From the NCBI GenBank assembly GCA_963966185.1, contig CAWZYM010000278.1, positions 1 through 64,000 on the forward strand: a stretch of 64,000 nt of DNA, in the 5' to 3' direction. A program made the translations under genes and the position numbers. This document shows, in pieces, positions 36,581 to 48,200 of the stretch; position 1 is the stretch's first letter, and every line of letters starts with the position of its first letter. This DNA is from Rhabditoides inermis (Eukaryota > Nematoda > Chromadorea > Rhabditida > Rhabditidae). Under the pieces are notes generated by a model that was given only the letters and a program-made list of their open reading frames with translations, searched no databases and was not told the DNA's origin.

Positions 36581-36934
36581 AGCAACAGCGGCGACATATT
36601 TTCGACTCGGAGTATTATTAAAAATCATATTAACCTGACACATTTGCAGTTTTAGCGAAAGAACGACGATTCTGCGTTACTTTCGATTCTGCAACTGCCG
36701 AAAATGCAGCTCAGAATTTGAATTTCCCGCCAACGCTTCACTGCAAAAACTGGGATCGGAGACATAACCGCAAATGAACACCGCTCGATCACTTGCTTCT
36801 TGGCTTAGTGCATGTGCGCTGCGTTGTAGCGCCCAAGCTCTGCGGGTTCGATTCCGGTCACGGCCAAATGTTTTGCTCGTGTAAAAATGAGGAGTTGTGG
36901 CAGGTTGTGGCAGAAATAAGTCGCCACTGTTCCT
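36581..36934 (+). mobile_element. Full-length TTAA-flanked element containing a tRNA-like promoter, second copy
   Basis: 354 bp between TTAA (36577-36580) and TTAA (36935-36938). The left TIR is slightly diverged (AGCAACAGCGGCGACAT), the right one intact. Same internal A and B boxes. Confidence 0.8.
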
Positions 36935-37636
36935 TTAAGGTGTTCTTTGTGCCAGAGTTGTCTTGCCAATTTTTGACTCGATATGTTTTTGTAGTCCACA
37001 AGATTTGCGTCTAACATTAGATAAATGTATATAACTTGTTTCAATCATTTGACGTTGCATTGTTGTTCACGTCATATGGATTGCGCACGATTTTATTCAT
37101 GGCTATACAGTGTATATCAAGTGCGCCGTTTTCAGGGTTATGTTCTGCCACTCGCCCATTCCGCGCAGCGTCCCATTCACTCCAGCCGCCGAGTACAGGA
37201 GCAGCTGAATTATCCCACCAGTCCTAGTCTCCCACTAGCCCAAGGTACGAAAGTTGTGTTGCTTTTATTCAAATATTCGAAAATCACCGTGACCCTCTAG
37301 CCGTTCGGATACTTTTTTTTTTTCGCTTATTCATTTACTTATGGGATAATATATTTTGAAATATGGAGGATTTTGATGTATTGTTGTGTTGCAGATGCGT
37401 GCTGAGCGTGACGCGAGCGTGGCGCGCGCCGGCGAGAAGAAGACGTCACAGAACGAAACTTGCCGGAATTTCTGCCTTGTCAATGGCACTCCCCTAAATC
37501 CCCAATCAATATCATTTGCGGTATCGATAACTGGTATATCATTCTTCACCTATTTGTATGTATTTGTTTTTGTATAGAGTAGAGTTGTGGTTATAAAATT
37601 ATTGTGAAAAGTGGGGGTAGAAATTGTCAACACTCA
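36757..37636. repeat. Partial copy 4 of the unit (5' module)
   Basis: Matches about 30-902 of copy 1 with very few changes. The match stops at the shared GTCAACACTCA. In copy 1 the LINE endonuclease sequence starts at that same point, so 902/903 is a junction between two independently mobile or independently copied modules. The 5' part is a TTAA element (separate entry); the rest, about 36940-37636, has no recognisable coding content. Confidence 0.88.
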
Positions 37637-37909
37637 CGTCCACGTCTGCCCCTGCCGGCCCCCCTAAATTAGCTATGGCGTGTGTCTGTTTGTTTGTTTG
37701 TTTGTCCAGAGGTCTCCAGCTCTATGGCGTGCACCTAGAAACTTCTCCTTATAGGGTTACAGTTGGTTTAGTCCTGTGACGCTCGCGTTTACCTGCCACC
37801 TCATTTGCATAATTCCTTATATGGGTTCACTAAGAACTCTGGACTTAGAATCTGAAACTTGTGACATTTCTATATGAACTCTGTCAGTTTTAGACCTAGA
37901 GACTTCATA
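37637..37909. other. Repeat-like sequence before the satellite
   Basis: Contains AGCTATGGCGTGTGTCTG followed by (TTTG)n, and recurs in altered form at about 38800. No coding content. Confidence 0.5.
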
Positions 37910-38630
37910 CTTGGTACAAGTAACAAGTAAACAACGTCAACATTTTTGGTAAACAACAACAGTAAACAAGTAAACAAATAAGTAAACAACTCCAAATCTC
38001 TTTTTAAAGGTATCTAACGTGTACTAGACCAAGTACTCAGTTCATATTTATTGTTTACAAGTCATGTAAACAAGTAAACAAATCTGTAAACAACTCAGAA
38101 ATGTGTTTTAAAGGTCTCTAACATGTAGTACACAAAATACTAAGTTCGATTTTGTTGTTTATTTGAGATGTAAACAAGTAAACAAATAAGTAAACAACTC
38201 CAAATCTCATTCTAAAGGTATCTAACGTGTACTAGACCAAGTACTCAGTTCATATTTATTGTTTACAAGTCATTTAAACAAGTAAACAAATCTGTAAACA
38301 ACTCAGAAATGTGTTTTAAAGGTCTTCAACGTGTAGTACACAAAACACTAAGTTCGATTTTGTTGTTTATTTGAGATGTAAACAAGTAAACAAATAAGTA
38401 AACAACTCCAAATCTCATTCTAAAGGTATCTAACGTGTACTTGACCAAGTACTGAGTTCATATTTATTGTTTACAAATCATGTAAACAAGTAAACAAAAA
38501 GGTAAACAACGCTAAATCTCTTCTTAAAAGTGTCTAACGTGTACTAGACCAAGTACTGAGTTCAAAACTATTGTTCACAAGTGAAGTAAACAAGTAAACA
38601 AAAAGTAAACAAAGCTCAAACGTTCCATAT
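37910..38630 (+). repeat. GTAAACA-rich satellite
   Basis: A tandem array with a period of about 94 bp, alternating between two unit types (about 186 bp higher order). Each unit has several GTAAACAAGTAAACAA-like runs plus a TCTAACGTGTACTAGACC-like stretch. I count about 25 GTAAACA or TGTTTAC motifs in about 700 bp. Confidence 0.85.
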
Positions 38631-38659
38631 TCAAGTAGAATCCTGTTAGAGATCTTTTT

Positions 38660-38795
38660 TACTTATTATCGCAAAAAGGCGAGCGCGCCGAAGGCGCGCG
38701 AGCCTTGGCGCGCAATGCGGCGGCGAAGCCGCTGCCACTAGCGGGCCGGAGGCGAGCGAAGCGAGCCTCCGGCCCGCTAGTCCCCCATTGAGACT
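38660..38795. repeat. GC-rich palindromic block
   Basis: GCGCGCCGAAGGCGCGC, GCGGCGGCGAAGCCGC and an ACTAGCGGGCCGGAGGC stem facing GCCTCCGGCCCGCTAGT form successive hairpins in otherwise A/T-rich DNA. No ORF. Confidence 0.75.
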
Positions 38796-39340
38796 AATAT
38801 TTACTATGGTGTGTGTCTGTCATTCTTTCCGGAGAGATAACTCTTTTCAAAATATACCCTATTTGCTGATTTCTTCTAAAAAGTTTCTTCAATACCCGAG
38901 AACGCAAAATTCCAAATATCTCGTCAATAGCAATCTTCTTATCATAGTTATCACCTAATCTCTTAACTATGGAGAAAATTTTCAAAATGCTTCAATTCGA
39001 ACGAAATTTGGTGGGTAGGTGAATCGACCTAGAAAAAATTGACAGCCGCAATACCAGCTGGCTGTGACCTCATCTTCATGCCCAAAAAGGCAAATGTACC
39101 CAAAACGGCGATTCACGCTCAATAAAAACGGCAGGCTGAGCGCTGCGTACGCGACGATGCGTCGCGTTTTTGCGGGAAAACAGTTTGAAAATAAATACCA
39201 GACATGTCACTAGGAATGCGTACATAAAAAATACTAGTCATGCATTTTGTCATGTCATCCACCTCAACAACTTCGCACCGTGTTATTTTGATATCAAATA
39301 GGTAATAAATGAAATTGAACAACGAGAATGATTGTAGTAC
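38796..39340. other. Non-coding stretch left of the minus-strand gene cluster
   Basis: ACTATGGTGTGTGTCTG at 38803 echoes 37670. GCGTCGCGTTTTTGCGGGAAAACAG near 39157-39182 has an inverted counterpart at about 53247-53273, within the right end of the transposon at 49070-53662. It may mark an element edge. Confidence 0.45.
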
Positions 39341-39462
39341 TTTTTATTTCGAAACAATGTAACTGTAAACAGTAACAAACAAATAACAACATTATCCGAT
39401 AATAAGATATAGGGTGCAAACAATGGGATGGTTGTGTGGCGTTCGTATTAGGCCTTCTCTTT

Positions 39463-42400
39463 TTATTGCTCAGGGCAGCCATGGAGGAAGACCTGAAACA
39501 ATCTTGATCAGAGGGAACAAATATACCTCAAATCAATCAACCAATCAATCAATAGTCAGTCCCACTCACCTCATTGACAGGGATAGTCTCTATCTCCTGC
39601 TCCTTCTTCACCTCGTTGCGAGTGCACGCGAATCTCCCTTCCCCCCTTTCCCTCCGAGACAGCGCGACATCGTCTTCCTGAACAATTACATGAACAGGGA
39701 CAAGGTGAATCAACACTTTCAAAAGTAATCACAGATAAATCAATCAACCAATCAATCAATAGTCAGTCCCACTCACCTCATTAACAGGGATAGTCTCTAT
39801 CTCCTGCTCCTTCTTCACCTCGTTGCGAGTGCACGCGAATCTCCCTTCCCCCCTTTCCCTCCGAGACAGCGCGACATCGTCTTTCTGAACAATTACATGA
39901 ACAGGGACAAGGTGAATCAACACTTTCAAAAGTAATCACAGATAAATCAATCAACCAATCAATCAATAGTCAGTCCCACTCACACGTGTGTTGCTTTCTT
40001 CCATGTCCATTGATTGGTTCACAGTAGAAATGACCAGCTTCAGAGCATTTCGTTGTTGATCCTCTTGGGTTCGCCTAAGAAAAACTTTACAAAAAGTAAT
40101 GCACGAAAACCTACCTCGTCTCTATTCTATCAGAGAGCCGTTCATGTTGGACGCGCTTCTCCTCGTTGTACGGATTCAAGCACAGTTCAAGACTTGACCT
40201 GGTATATGCCATGGTTAGTTCGTCATCCGGCAGCCGCTGGCGGTCAGAAGAACATACCGAGGTACGCGCTAGACACGATTTCTGAAAGAATGTAAACAAC
40301 TAATTGGAAATACTTCAAATATTACAAGAAATTCACCTCGAAGGAAGACTGGCAGGTCTCTCCACCGTAAATGAAACAGATGTAGATGGATTCGTTCATA
40401 TCCATTTCGATATCCACCACAACTACATAGTGTAGAGCGAGTATGAAGAAAATCTATATATATATATTTATTACGAGTTATTTAACTATAAAGAAGTCAC
40501 TCACGGAACGTCTTCTTGCAAGGAAGGTGCCCAACTCCATCCTTATCTTCCCTTCCGTACCCGTCACCGACACATCCTTATACTCAATGTCCCGCAACTG
40601 GATCTCCTGCACAACGTCCCACGCAGCTCTCGTAAGGGTCTGGACACTTGATAAATTAATATCACTCTTTATACATACCTGATGTGTACGGTGTGCCGAA
40701 CACTCGCGTTTCTCGCCCTCTTCCTCTTCCCCCTCGGATAGTCCGCATGTCGGACAGGCACACTCCTTCATTTATGCCCACTTCATGTAAGTTCAAAAAT
40801 AATTCCATATAAAAACCAGACTCACATGCAGTGTATCGCTTGTCCAGTCTTTCACTTGAGCGACCCAGAGATCATACTCCTTTACCGTGTCGTTCTCGGG
40901 AAAGTAACTACGATCGCATAACACCTTGTTTTTGTCGAGAAACTCGTTCATTTCATGCTGAAAAATGGCATTTATAATATTTAATGTCTGCACTATCACT
41001 ACAGTACAGCTCGAGTTAGGTGATCCCTGTCCATGGACGTCCATGGACGTCCGGGATTTTGGTGGACGTTTCTGGTGTCTCTCTCTTGACACACTCTCTC
41101 GCGTTCCCATCGCCTCCTCCCCACAGGCAATTTATGACCCCTGTTTGAAGGGAATGTGGGCCGTGAGAGAACTGACTTTTCGAAATGAACTTTTCATGAA
41201 ACCAAACCATTACCATCAATTATGTTTTGTTCTGAGCATCTCGAATATACCATATTTCATAGTGCTCCGATGAAATTCATTACTTACTGCCTTTCAGTAC
41301 TGACTTCCATTTTCACGTGAGTATTCGAAGCATAACATATAAGATGTATATGTAGTATTGTTCGCATTGTTCGCATTGTTTGTCTTAGTCTACATGTGGT
41401 TTGTGGTGACTGATTTTCATCATTTATAATTCCAAGATAATTGGTCCCCCGATAAGACAAGGTCCGTTGTTGCATCCATTCACTCTCATCCGGGCGTCCA
41501 TGTACGGTGTGGACGTGTCTGGTGCCTCTATTCTATACACACTCTCTCGCTTTCCTCTCGCGACGCGCATCGCACAGGGCTATTCCGCCGATGGCGGTAC
41601 AGTCGGACGCGACTGCTTGTGTGAAGTCTGAAACGTCACTCGACTTTCTAGAATCTGAAAATTAGGAAATATAAATATTATATTTATCTTTCTCTTATAT
41701 CCGACATCAAGAATATACCATGGTTCATAGGGCTCCGATGAAATTCACCATTTGATTAGAGCCTCATAATCAGGATGGCAACAGTTCTGGTCCCAGTCTG
41801 TCAAGACTGACAAGTCTGACAAACGATCGCAACTCTTCCATCTCTCACTCTTCTACTTCATCGCTCACCCAAGCATTCGACAGGCGTGCCAGTGATCGTG
41901 TTCCAACGGATGTGATACTGTATTGCAGGCTGGGACAGTTGTCTCTGCGTTCCGCATCTCCAGTTTGCCACACTCGTACAGCTTTTCAATTATATTCTCA
42001 TGTTCGAAAAACCAGCTACAATTTCGTTTGCATAGTTTCCGTCTTCTCGAGATGAGCAAAATGATGTCTTATTTTTGTAATTTCGACCATTTTGAACATA
42101 TCCAAGTAGTGCCAACCGTGCTAATTTCCAGTTGAACTTGAGTGGATTGTGCAAATCCACTCTCGACTCACTCTTTTATGACCCTTTCCCACCGGCAAAC
42201 GGTCGGGTCTTGGCAGACTGCCATACTAGAGGGGAGGGGCCATAAAGGAGAGAGTCGATGGCGGAATTGCATCATCACTCAAGTTGATCTGGAAATTAGC
42301 CCGGGTGGCGATACCTGGATTTGTTCAAAATAGTCCAAATCAAAATTGAAAAACGCCATTTTACTCGTCTCGATGAGAGGAAGCCGATACACGGTCAACT

Positions 42401-43607
42401 ACAGCTGATATCTCAAACACCAAAAAAGTGGGATAGGAGCGAAACGAGAGGAGGCATGGTATGGCAGTCTGCCAAGACCCGACAGTTTGCCGTAGGGGAA
42501 GGGTCATAAATGAGTGAGTCGAGAGTGGATTTGCGCAATCCATTCAAGTTCAACTGGAAATCAGCACGGGTGGCACTACCTGAATATGTTCAAAATGGTC
42601 GAAGTTACAAAAATAAGACATCATTTTGCTCATCTCGAGAAGACGGAAACAGTGCAAACAAAATTGTAGCTGGTTTCTCGAACATGGAAGAGTTGCGATC
42701 GCTTGTCAGACTTGTCAGTCTTGACAGACTGCGACCAAAACTGTTGCCACCCTGACTGTTAGGCTCTATTCAAATAATGAATTTCATCGGAGCCCTATGA
42801 ACCATGGTATATTCTTGATGTCGATTACAAGAGAAAGATAAATATAATATTTATATTTCCTAATTTTCAGATTCTAGAAAGTCGAGTGACGTTTCAGACT
42901 TCACACAAGCAGTTGCGTCCGACTGTACCGCCATCGGCGGAATAGCCCTGTGCGATGCGCGTCGCGAGAGAAAAGCGAGAGAGTGTGTATAGAATAGAGG
43001 CACCAGACACGTCCACACCGTACATGGACGCCCGGACGAGAGTGAATGGATGCAACAACGGACCTTGTCTTATCGGGGGACCAATTATCTTGGAATTATA
43101 AATGATGAAAATCAGTCACCACAAACCACATGTAGACTAAGACAAACAATGCGAACAATACTACATATACATCGTATATGTTATGCTTTGAATACTCACG
43201 TGAAACTGGAAGTCAGTACTGAAAGTCAGTAAGTAATGAATTTCATCGGAGCACTATGAAATATGGTATATTCGAGATGCTCAGAACAAAACATAATTGA
43301 TGGTAATGGTTTGGTTTCATGAAAAGTTCATTTCGAAAAGTCAGTTCTCTCACTGCCCACATTCCCTTCAAACAGGGGTCATAAATTGCCTGTGGGGAGG
43401 AGGCGATGGGAACGCGAGAGAGTGTGTCAAGAGAGAGACACCAGAAACGTCCACCAAAATCCCGGACGTCCATGGACGTCCATGGACAGGGATCACCTAA
43501 CTCGAGCTGTACTGTACCTGAGGCGCGTTGTGGCGATCGATTCGCTCGTCCACCTCTTGTAGTGGCTGCCGACGTCGTTTTTTTGAAGGAGTAGGCTGCT
43601 CCGCCAT
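39463..43607 (-). CDS. Unrecognised 10-exon gene with a foldback element in intron 1
   Basis: Exons join without a phase break: 43607-43518, 40957-40826, 40765-40679, 40639-40505, 40453-40337, 40281-40115, 40074-39984, 39884-39777, 39677-39570, 39492-39463 (TAA stop); 354 residues. A basic N-terminus (MAEQPTPSKKRRRQPLQEVD) suggests nuclear entry. Exon 3 has a Cys pair and an acidic run (CACPTCGLSEGEEEEGEKRE); exon 5 is hydrophobic (IFFILALHYVVVVDIE). Exons 8 and 9 are tandem duplicates. Except for intron 1 (about 2.5 kb because of the insertion), introns are 34-99 nt. CAG lies directly before the ATG, suggesting trans-splicing. AATAAA (39343-39348, minus) lies 115 nt past the stop. I do not recognise the family. 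Position and orientation link it to the RS gene and transposase upstream. Confidence 0.65.
39555..39980. repeat. 207-bp tandem duplication containing an exon
   Basis: GTCAGTCCCACTCAC recurs at 39555, 39762 and 39969. Each 207-bp unit contains one complete 108-bp exon plus intron, differing at only a few positions. Confidence 0.9.
41002..43514. mobile_element. 2.5-kb foldback element, TA target duplication
   Basis: Termini CAGTACAGCTCGAGTTAGG are inverted at both ends and flanked by TA (41000-41001 and 43515-43516). Arms of about 1.1 kb (41002-42220 and 42450-43514) are nearly complementary over their whole length. The spacer holds another diverged copy of an arm segment (about 42290-42385). 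TA target and CAGT ends fit a Tc1/mariner-type family; no transposase is encoded. It lies in intron 1 of the gene at 39463-43607. Confidence 0.9.
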
Positions 43608-43855
43608 CTGTTGATATGCACGAAACATTATATACACATACCATAAGTAAGATATTTAAGCGTTAGTAACGCATGGAAAAATTTGTTTAAAAAGACAACT
43701 TTTACACTCACAATTTTTATTGAACCAGGGTTAACAGACAACATACCTTTCAAAAAAGGAAATAACTTTGATCAACAAACAAAAATATACAAACTCTATT
43801 TGACTCAACAAAAAGTGTACACGTAGACTACGTATTTCTTGTTAGTACATACCCT

Positions 43856-44527
43856 CTAGCGCATCACCGCGTGCTGCTCAATCACATCTGTAATAGATCT
43901 CAGCACCCCAGTCAGGAGGTCGGCGTGAAGCGAAGACGCTGCTCCGATGTGCTGACTCTGCTGCCGAGGGGTCCGGTGGCTGGGGGGCGCCCTCGCAATC
44001 CACGAATCGGAGAAAGATCTGAATTGATGTTCACACACAACATCAACAATCGCAGTAAAGTCGATAAGTTGGCAAAATAATACGTACCGGCGTACGGCGG
44101 AATCACGCGCAAAACCCAAATCGCCAGAGCCTGCGGCGTCAGAAGTTCTGAAATCTTTGAGTGAATGTTTTTATAAAAGTTGTATAACAAATGATAAAGG
44201 TACAAAAAGGTACCTTCTCCATATATCTCCGCGGACCGGGGGGCGGTTGGTCCACGCCTCCCTCCTGGACTCCATCCGATTGTCACGCCATGAATTCTTC
44301 AGTCTCTTGTTGTTAGGCTCCTCTCGTCCGCTGTACTGTCCTTTCCTCTTCCTGTCAACATCCTCCTTGCGGCTCTTCTTGTCGTATGAGTCCCTGCTCC
44401 TGCTCCTTCCTCTTTTCTTCTCGTGCGTAGACTTGGAGGTTCTCTCGCGCTTTTTTTCCTCCCTGCCCCGATCCCTGCTCCTGCTCCTGCTCTTGCTCCT
44501 GTACCGTATAGGAGAGTGCCGAGGCAT
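43856..44527 (-). CDS. Small RS-domain protein
   Basis: Three exons: 44527-44214, 44147-44088, 44018-43856 (TAG stop); 178 residues, introns 66 and 69 nt, phases consistent. The first exon is an Arg/Ser- and Lys/Glu-rich low-complexity domain (YRSKSRSRSRDRGREEKKR, then KKRGRSRSRDSYDKKSR), as in splicing-associated or nucleic-acid-binding nuclear proteins. The C-terminus is a possible helix (LTGVLRSITDVIEQHAVMR). No RRM or zinc finger is seen. ATATAG directly precedes GATG at the start, consistent with trans-splicing. AATAAA (43716-43721, minus) lies between this stop and the next gene's start, so it has its own 3' end. Function unknown; possibly an accessory protein of the neighbouring transposase gene, by position only. 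Confidence 0.6.
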
Positions 44528-45234
44528 CCTATATTGTAAGATGAGCCACGTCAGACAAAAAAGAGATATTTAAACGTTTCTTGACGTTTGATGAAGAATT
44601 ATGAGAAATATGAATACATAACATAAAAAGGTTTATTAATTATACAAAATAGTTATATTACACAAAAACGATAAGCTCCACAATTGTTTCTAGAAACATT
44701 TACACAAAAAAACGAAATCGCGACAAATTCCACATACACAGTTCACAGTTTGAAAAATTATAACATCTACATTGTCGAATAGAACTCTACGAGCATACTT
44801 GTGACCGATGACCAGTTTACTTTTTGGCTGACTTCACACTGACCTCGCATATTCGCAATACAATCGAAAACCAATATAGAGAAAACACAAGAATGAGAGG
44901 TAAATACGAGATGAGAAGAGAATGGGAGAGATGAGATAGAGAAAAGGGGAGCACACTCAAAGTACCGTAACCCACGTCTCCGAAGCTGTAGAGTTGGCCG
45001 GAGTAGAGTTGGCCGGAGACATCACCTACAACACACACAATTAGTAAAAAAAGAAAAAAACCTGGCGGTTTCCGGTCTCAGTTCTGACACGATACCACGA
45101 AAACAAAAACCTTGACTCGAGTCACCGTCCTCGTGAGACGAAACAACCCATCCTCTCTCTCCCCCCCTCCCTCTCCCTCGACTAACCGTCCTCGTGGTCC
45201 TTCTCCCTTTCTGCTTCCTCCTTCTCCCTCTTCT

Positions 45235-48200
45235 TTAGTTGTCAGACTCGTTGACTCCACTGTCTGCCTGAAAACAAAACAAATAATTATATCAATAAAT
45301 GTGTTTGTGTAAGTAACGTCTCACCCCAAACAGGTAACCATAAGTAGCGTCTATTCCCTCCCAAGTCTCCTCCACTTCTGACTCCCACTCGGTCGTCATG
45401 TCAAACTCTCTGTTCTTCAGGGCGTGCTCCTTGAGTATGGCCTCCCACTTGGCCACCTCGCTCTTCACGTTGCGGTATTGAACCAGCATTCTGTTCACAT
45501 CCGCGTGGATATGCTCAATGACTTGCTCAGACAGCATGCCCCACCATCCATTCTCAGATGCGAACTCCAGGACATGGGAAGAAACGATGTGAAATTTTGG
45601 AGTGAGTGACAGCGAGGGATCTGCTTTGGCAATGTTTGTGAAGAAGTCGCGAATCGACTCGTCAAGTTCACCATATCTGACATGAGTCATGCGACCACCA
45701 AAACACGACTTCTGAATACCCCTCAAGGCGTGCATGGCCAGCTTCAGGTGTTGTAGGGCCGAAGTGCCCTGGTCGTTCGGAAACACCGCATCAATGTTCA
45801 CCTCTTTTACAAACGCCTTGGTTTGATTGCCTGTTAGGCGCTGATGCCAGCTCGAAGGATCCGCACCCACTGCCGCCAATCGTGACTCGAGCTCCGCCGT
45901 CTTATCCCCGCCGCCGTTCTTGAACACGCAGTCTAACTTCGAGAGATCCTGCTCCGCATCCACCTTATCCGCACGAAGACGACCCAGAACCATTTCCCAT
46001 TCATCGCACTGTCTCTGCTTGTCACGTAACAAATCCTCGATTGTTTTCGAACGAGAACAGAGATGAACATAATTGGGATCTTTGATGTCACGTATCACCT
46101 TGTGATTATGTACGTAGTCACAACAAGCGTGTACCCAGCACGCACCACCATCATAACTGGAACATCCACGGGAGCAAGCAATCAATGTACAACCAAGGAT
46201 AGAGATTCCACCGAACGCACGATCGCGAGCCAAACAATACTCGCCATAAGAAAATAGAGTCTCTTGTTCATCGTCTGCTGGTGGAGAGATCCGCTTCTCA
46301 GAAATGGCAACAGCACAAGCTATGCCCGCCTTCAAATCTCCAATCTCTGCTGCGATAACCTCAATCTCATTCCCCTTTTCCTTTATCTTCTCATTCCATT
46401 CTCTCCGCAACTGCCGCACCTTGTTGTTTCGCTCTTTGGAGTTGCTCTCGCTCACAGCAGGAAGGCCAACAGCTGCCGCGTCTGCTGTTTTGGCGATACC
46501 ATACGCCGACTCAAGCATGCAATCAGCCAAGCCCATAACCAGGTGGAGAGAGGGCGGAATGACACGAGCAAGTGGAACCTTGAACAATGGAGGCTTGTTC
46601 CAGCTGTACCTCGCGGTCATCTCTCGCTCGCCACGCAGAGGGAAGTGCTCATTCCACTGCTGCACCGTCATAGCCTTTCCACGGATACAATAAAGACAAG
46701 AATGGGTGCTGGAACAACCTTTGTGTCCACATACAGTGCACAGAAACTTGAGATCTCCACCGAGATACCATTTCACGCGATACTGCTGAGGGACTCCACG
46801 AACAACGACGTCAACAGATGTAATCGCGTTCACCTGCGCAATCATCCCATTGAAACCTCCGAGATGAGCCTGGATGTTCTCGTACGTCTCCTCATCAGTG
46901 AAACATCCGATGACAGTGGCATTCGCCGGACTATTCGTCCCACCCTTCAAACAAGGAACTACAACAAACTTGGAGCTCTCCCCTCCTTTGTCCCCGAAGA
47001 GACCAATCTCCACTTCTCCATCATCCGTCACACTGGCTCGATCGCGAGAAAACAGATCAGAGAAGCGCTGGTTGAGGACAGACTGAATGTTTTCCAGCCA
47101 CATGACAACAATCTCCTTCGGCCCCTTCTTCGAGTTCACCGTCTTCTTCTCGACAGAGTACTGCCACTCAGACACCAAGTTCTGGCGAAGCTTCAAGACG
47201 GAATGGGTGGGAGCGAACCAATCATTCAACCCACTGGTGCGTAGCCAACGCTTCATACTAGATCGACGGTACTGAGTGATTCCATTAGCCAAACAGAAGA
47301 GCAGATCTTGCTCTGGAGAGAGGGGACGAGATGATGTTAGAACGGAAATGTCAAACTCCGATGCTACTCTCCGCACAATCTCACAAGTATCCTTCTCACC
47401 TCCTCCAACCGCGCGAATCTTCTCCGACACACTCAATACGCGGCTACGCTGAGTCTGCGACCCCATTCCGAGAAACGGCGCCAACTTCCTCTTCTTCGCC
47501 GCAGCACGAGTAGTCGAAGAGGAGGAGACCAGCTCTGCACGTTGGAGATCATGAAGCTGCTCCAGCGTGGAAAATTTCACGTCCGAAAGATTCTTCGACA
47601 TCTTCTCCACGGAATTTAACGGCAGTGAACTTCCTCCCCTCAGTACCAACTCTTTCACGCCGGAAATATCACATCGCACACTGCCGAGCCAAGTAAGGAT
47701 CTTATCGGAAGCCTCCTTGGGAACAAATCGAGACACCGCGGAAAATCGATCGAGAACACGCGCGAGGTCCATGTCGCATCGATCTAACTCAGCGATAATT
47801 TCGACTCCTCCGGTGGGATTCGTCTTGGGCACAGTGACTTGAACGAAGGGAGAAGCGGGAAGGAAAGCAGTACTCGACGACGTAGTCACACTGGAACCAT
47901 TCATCGTCAAACGCGGATCAACGAGTGGAGATCGAGCCACGCCAAGTGTGCGCTTGATAGGGATCCAACGAACTGCCGTCGATGTGGATGCCAAACACTG
48001 AGGACTCCGAATGTTATAGAGAGGGACGTTGGGTACGCTGTTCATGGCGAGAGTCTGAGATGCCACAGGAGGTGAGACGTCACGAGCCGACAATGAAGAG
48101 ACGAACGGAGAAAGCGAATGGGATGCGGCAACACATGCTGGACGAGTGTTGGACTGGACAACGTCTTGAGCCTCACTAGTAACCACCTTTCTCGAGACAG

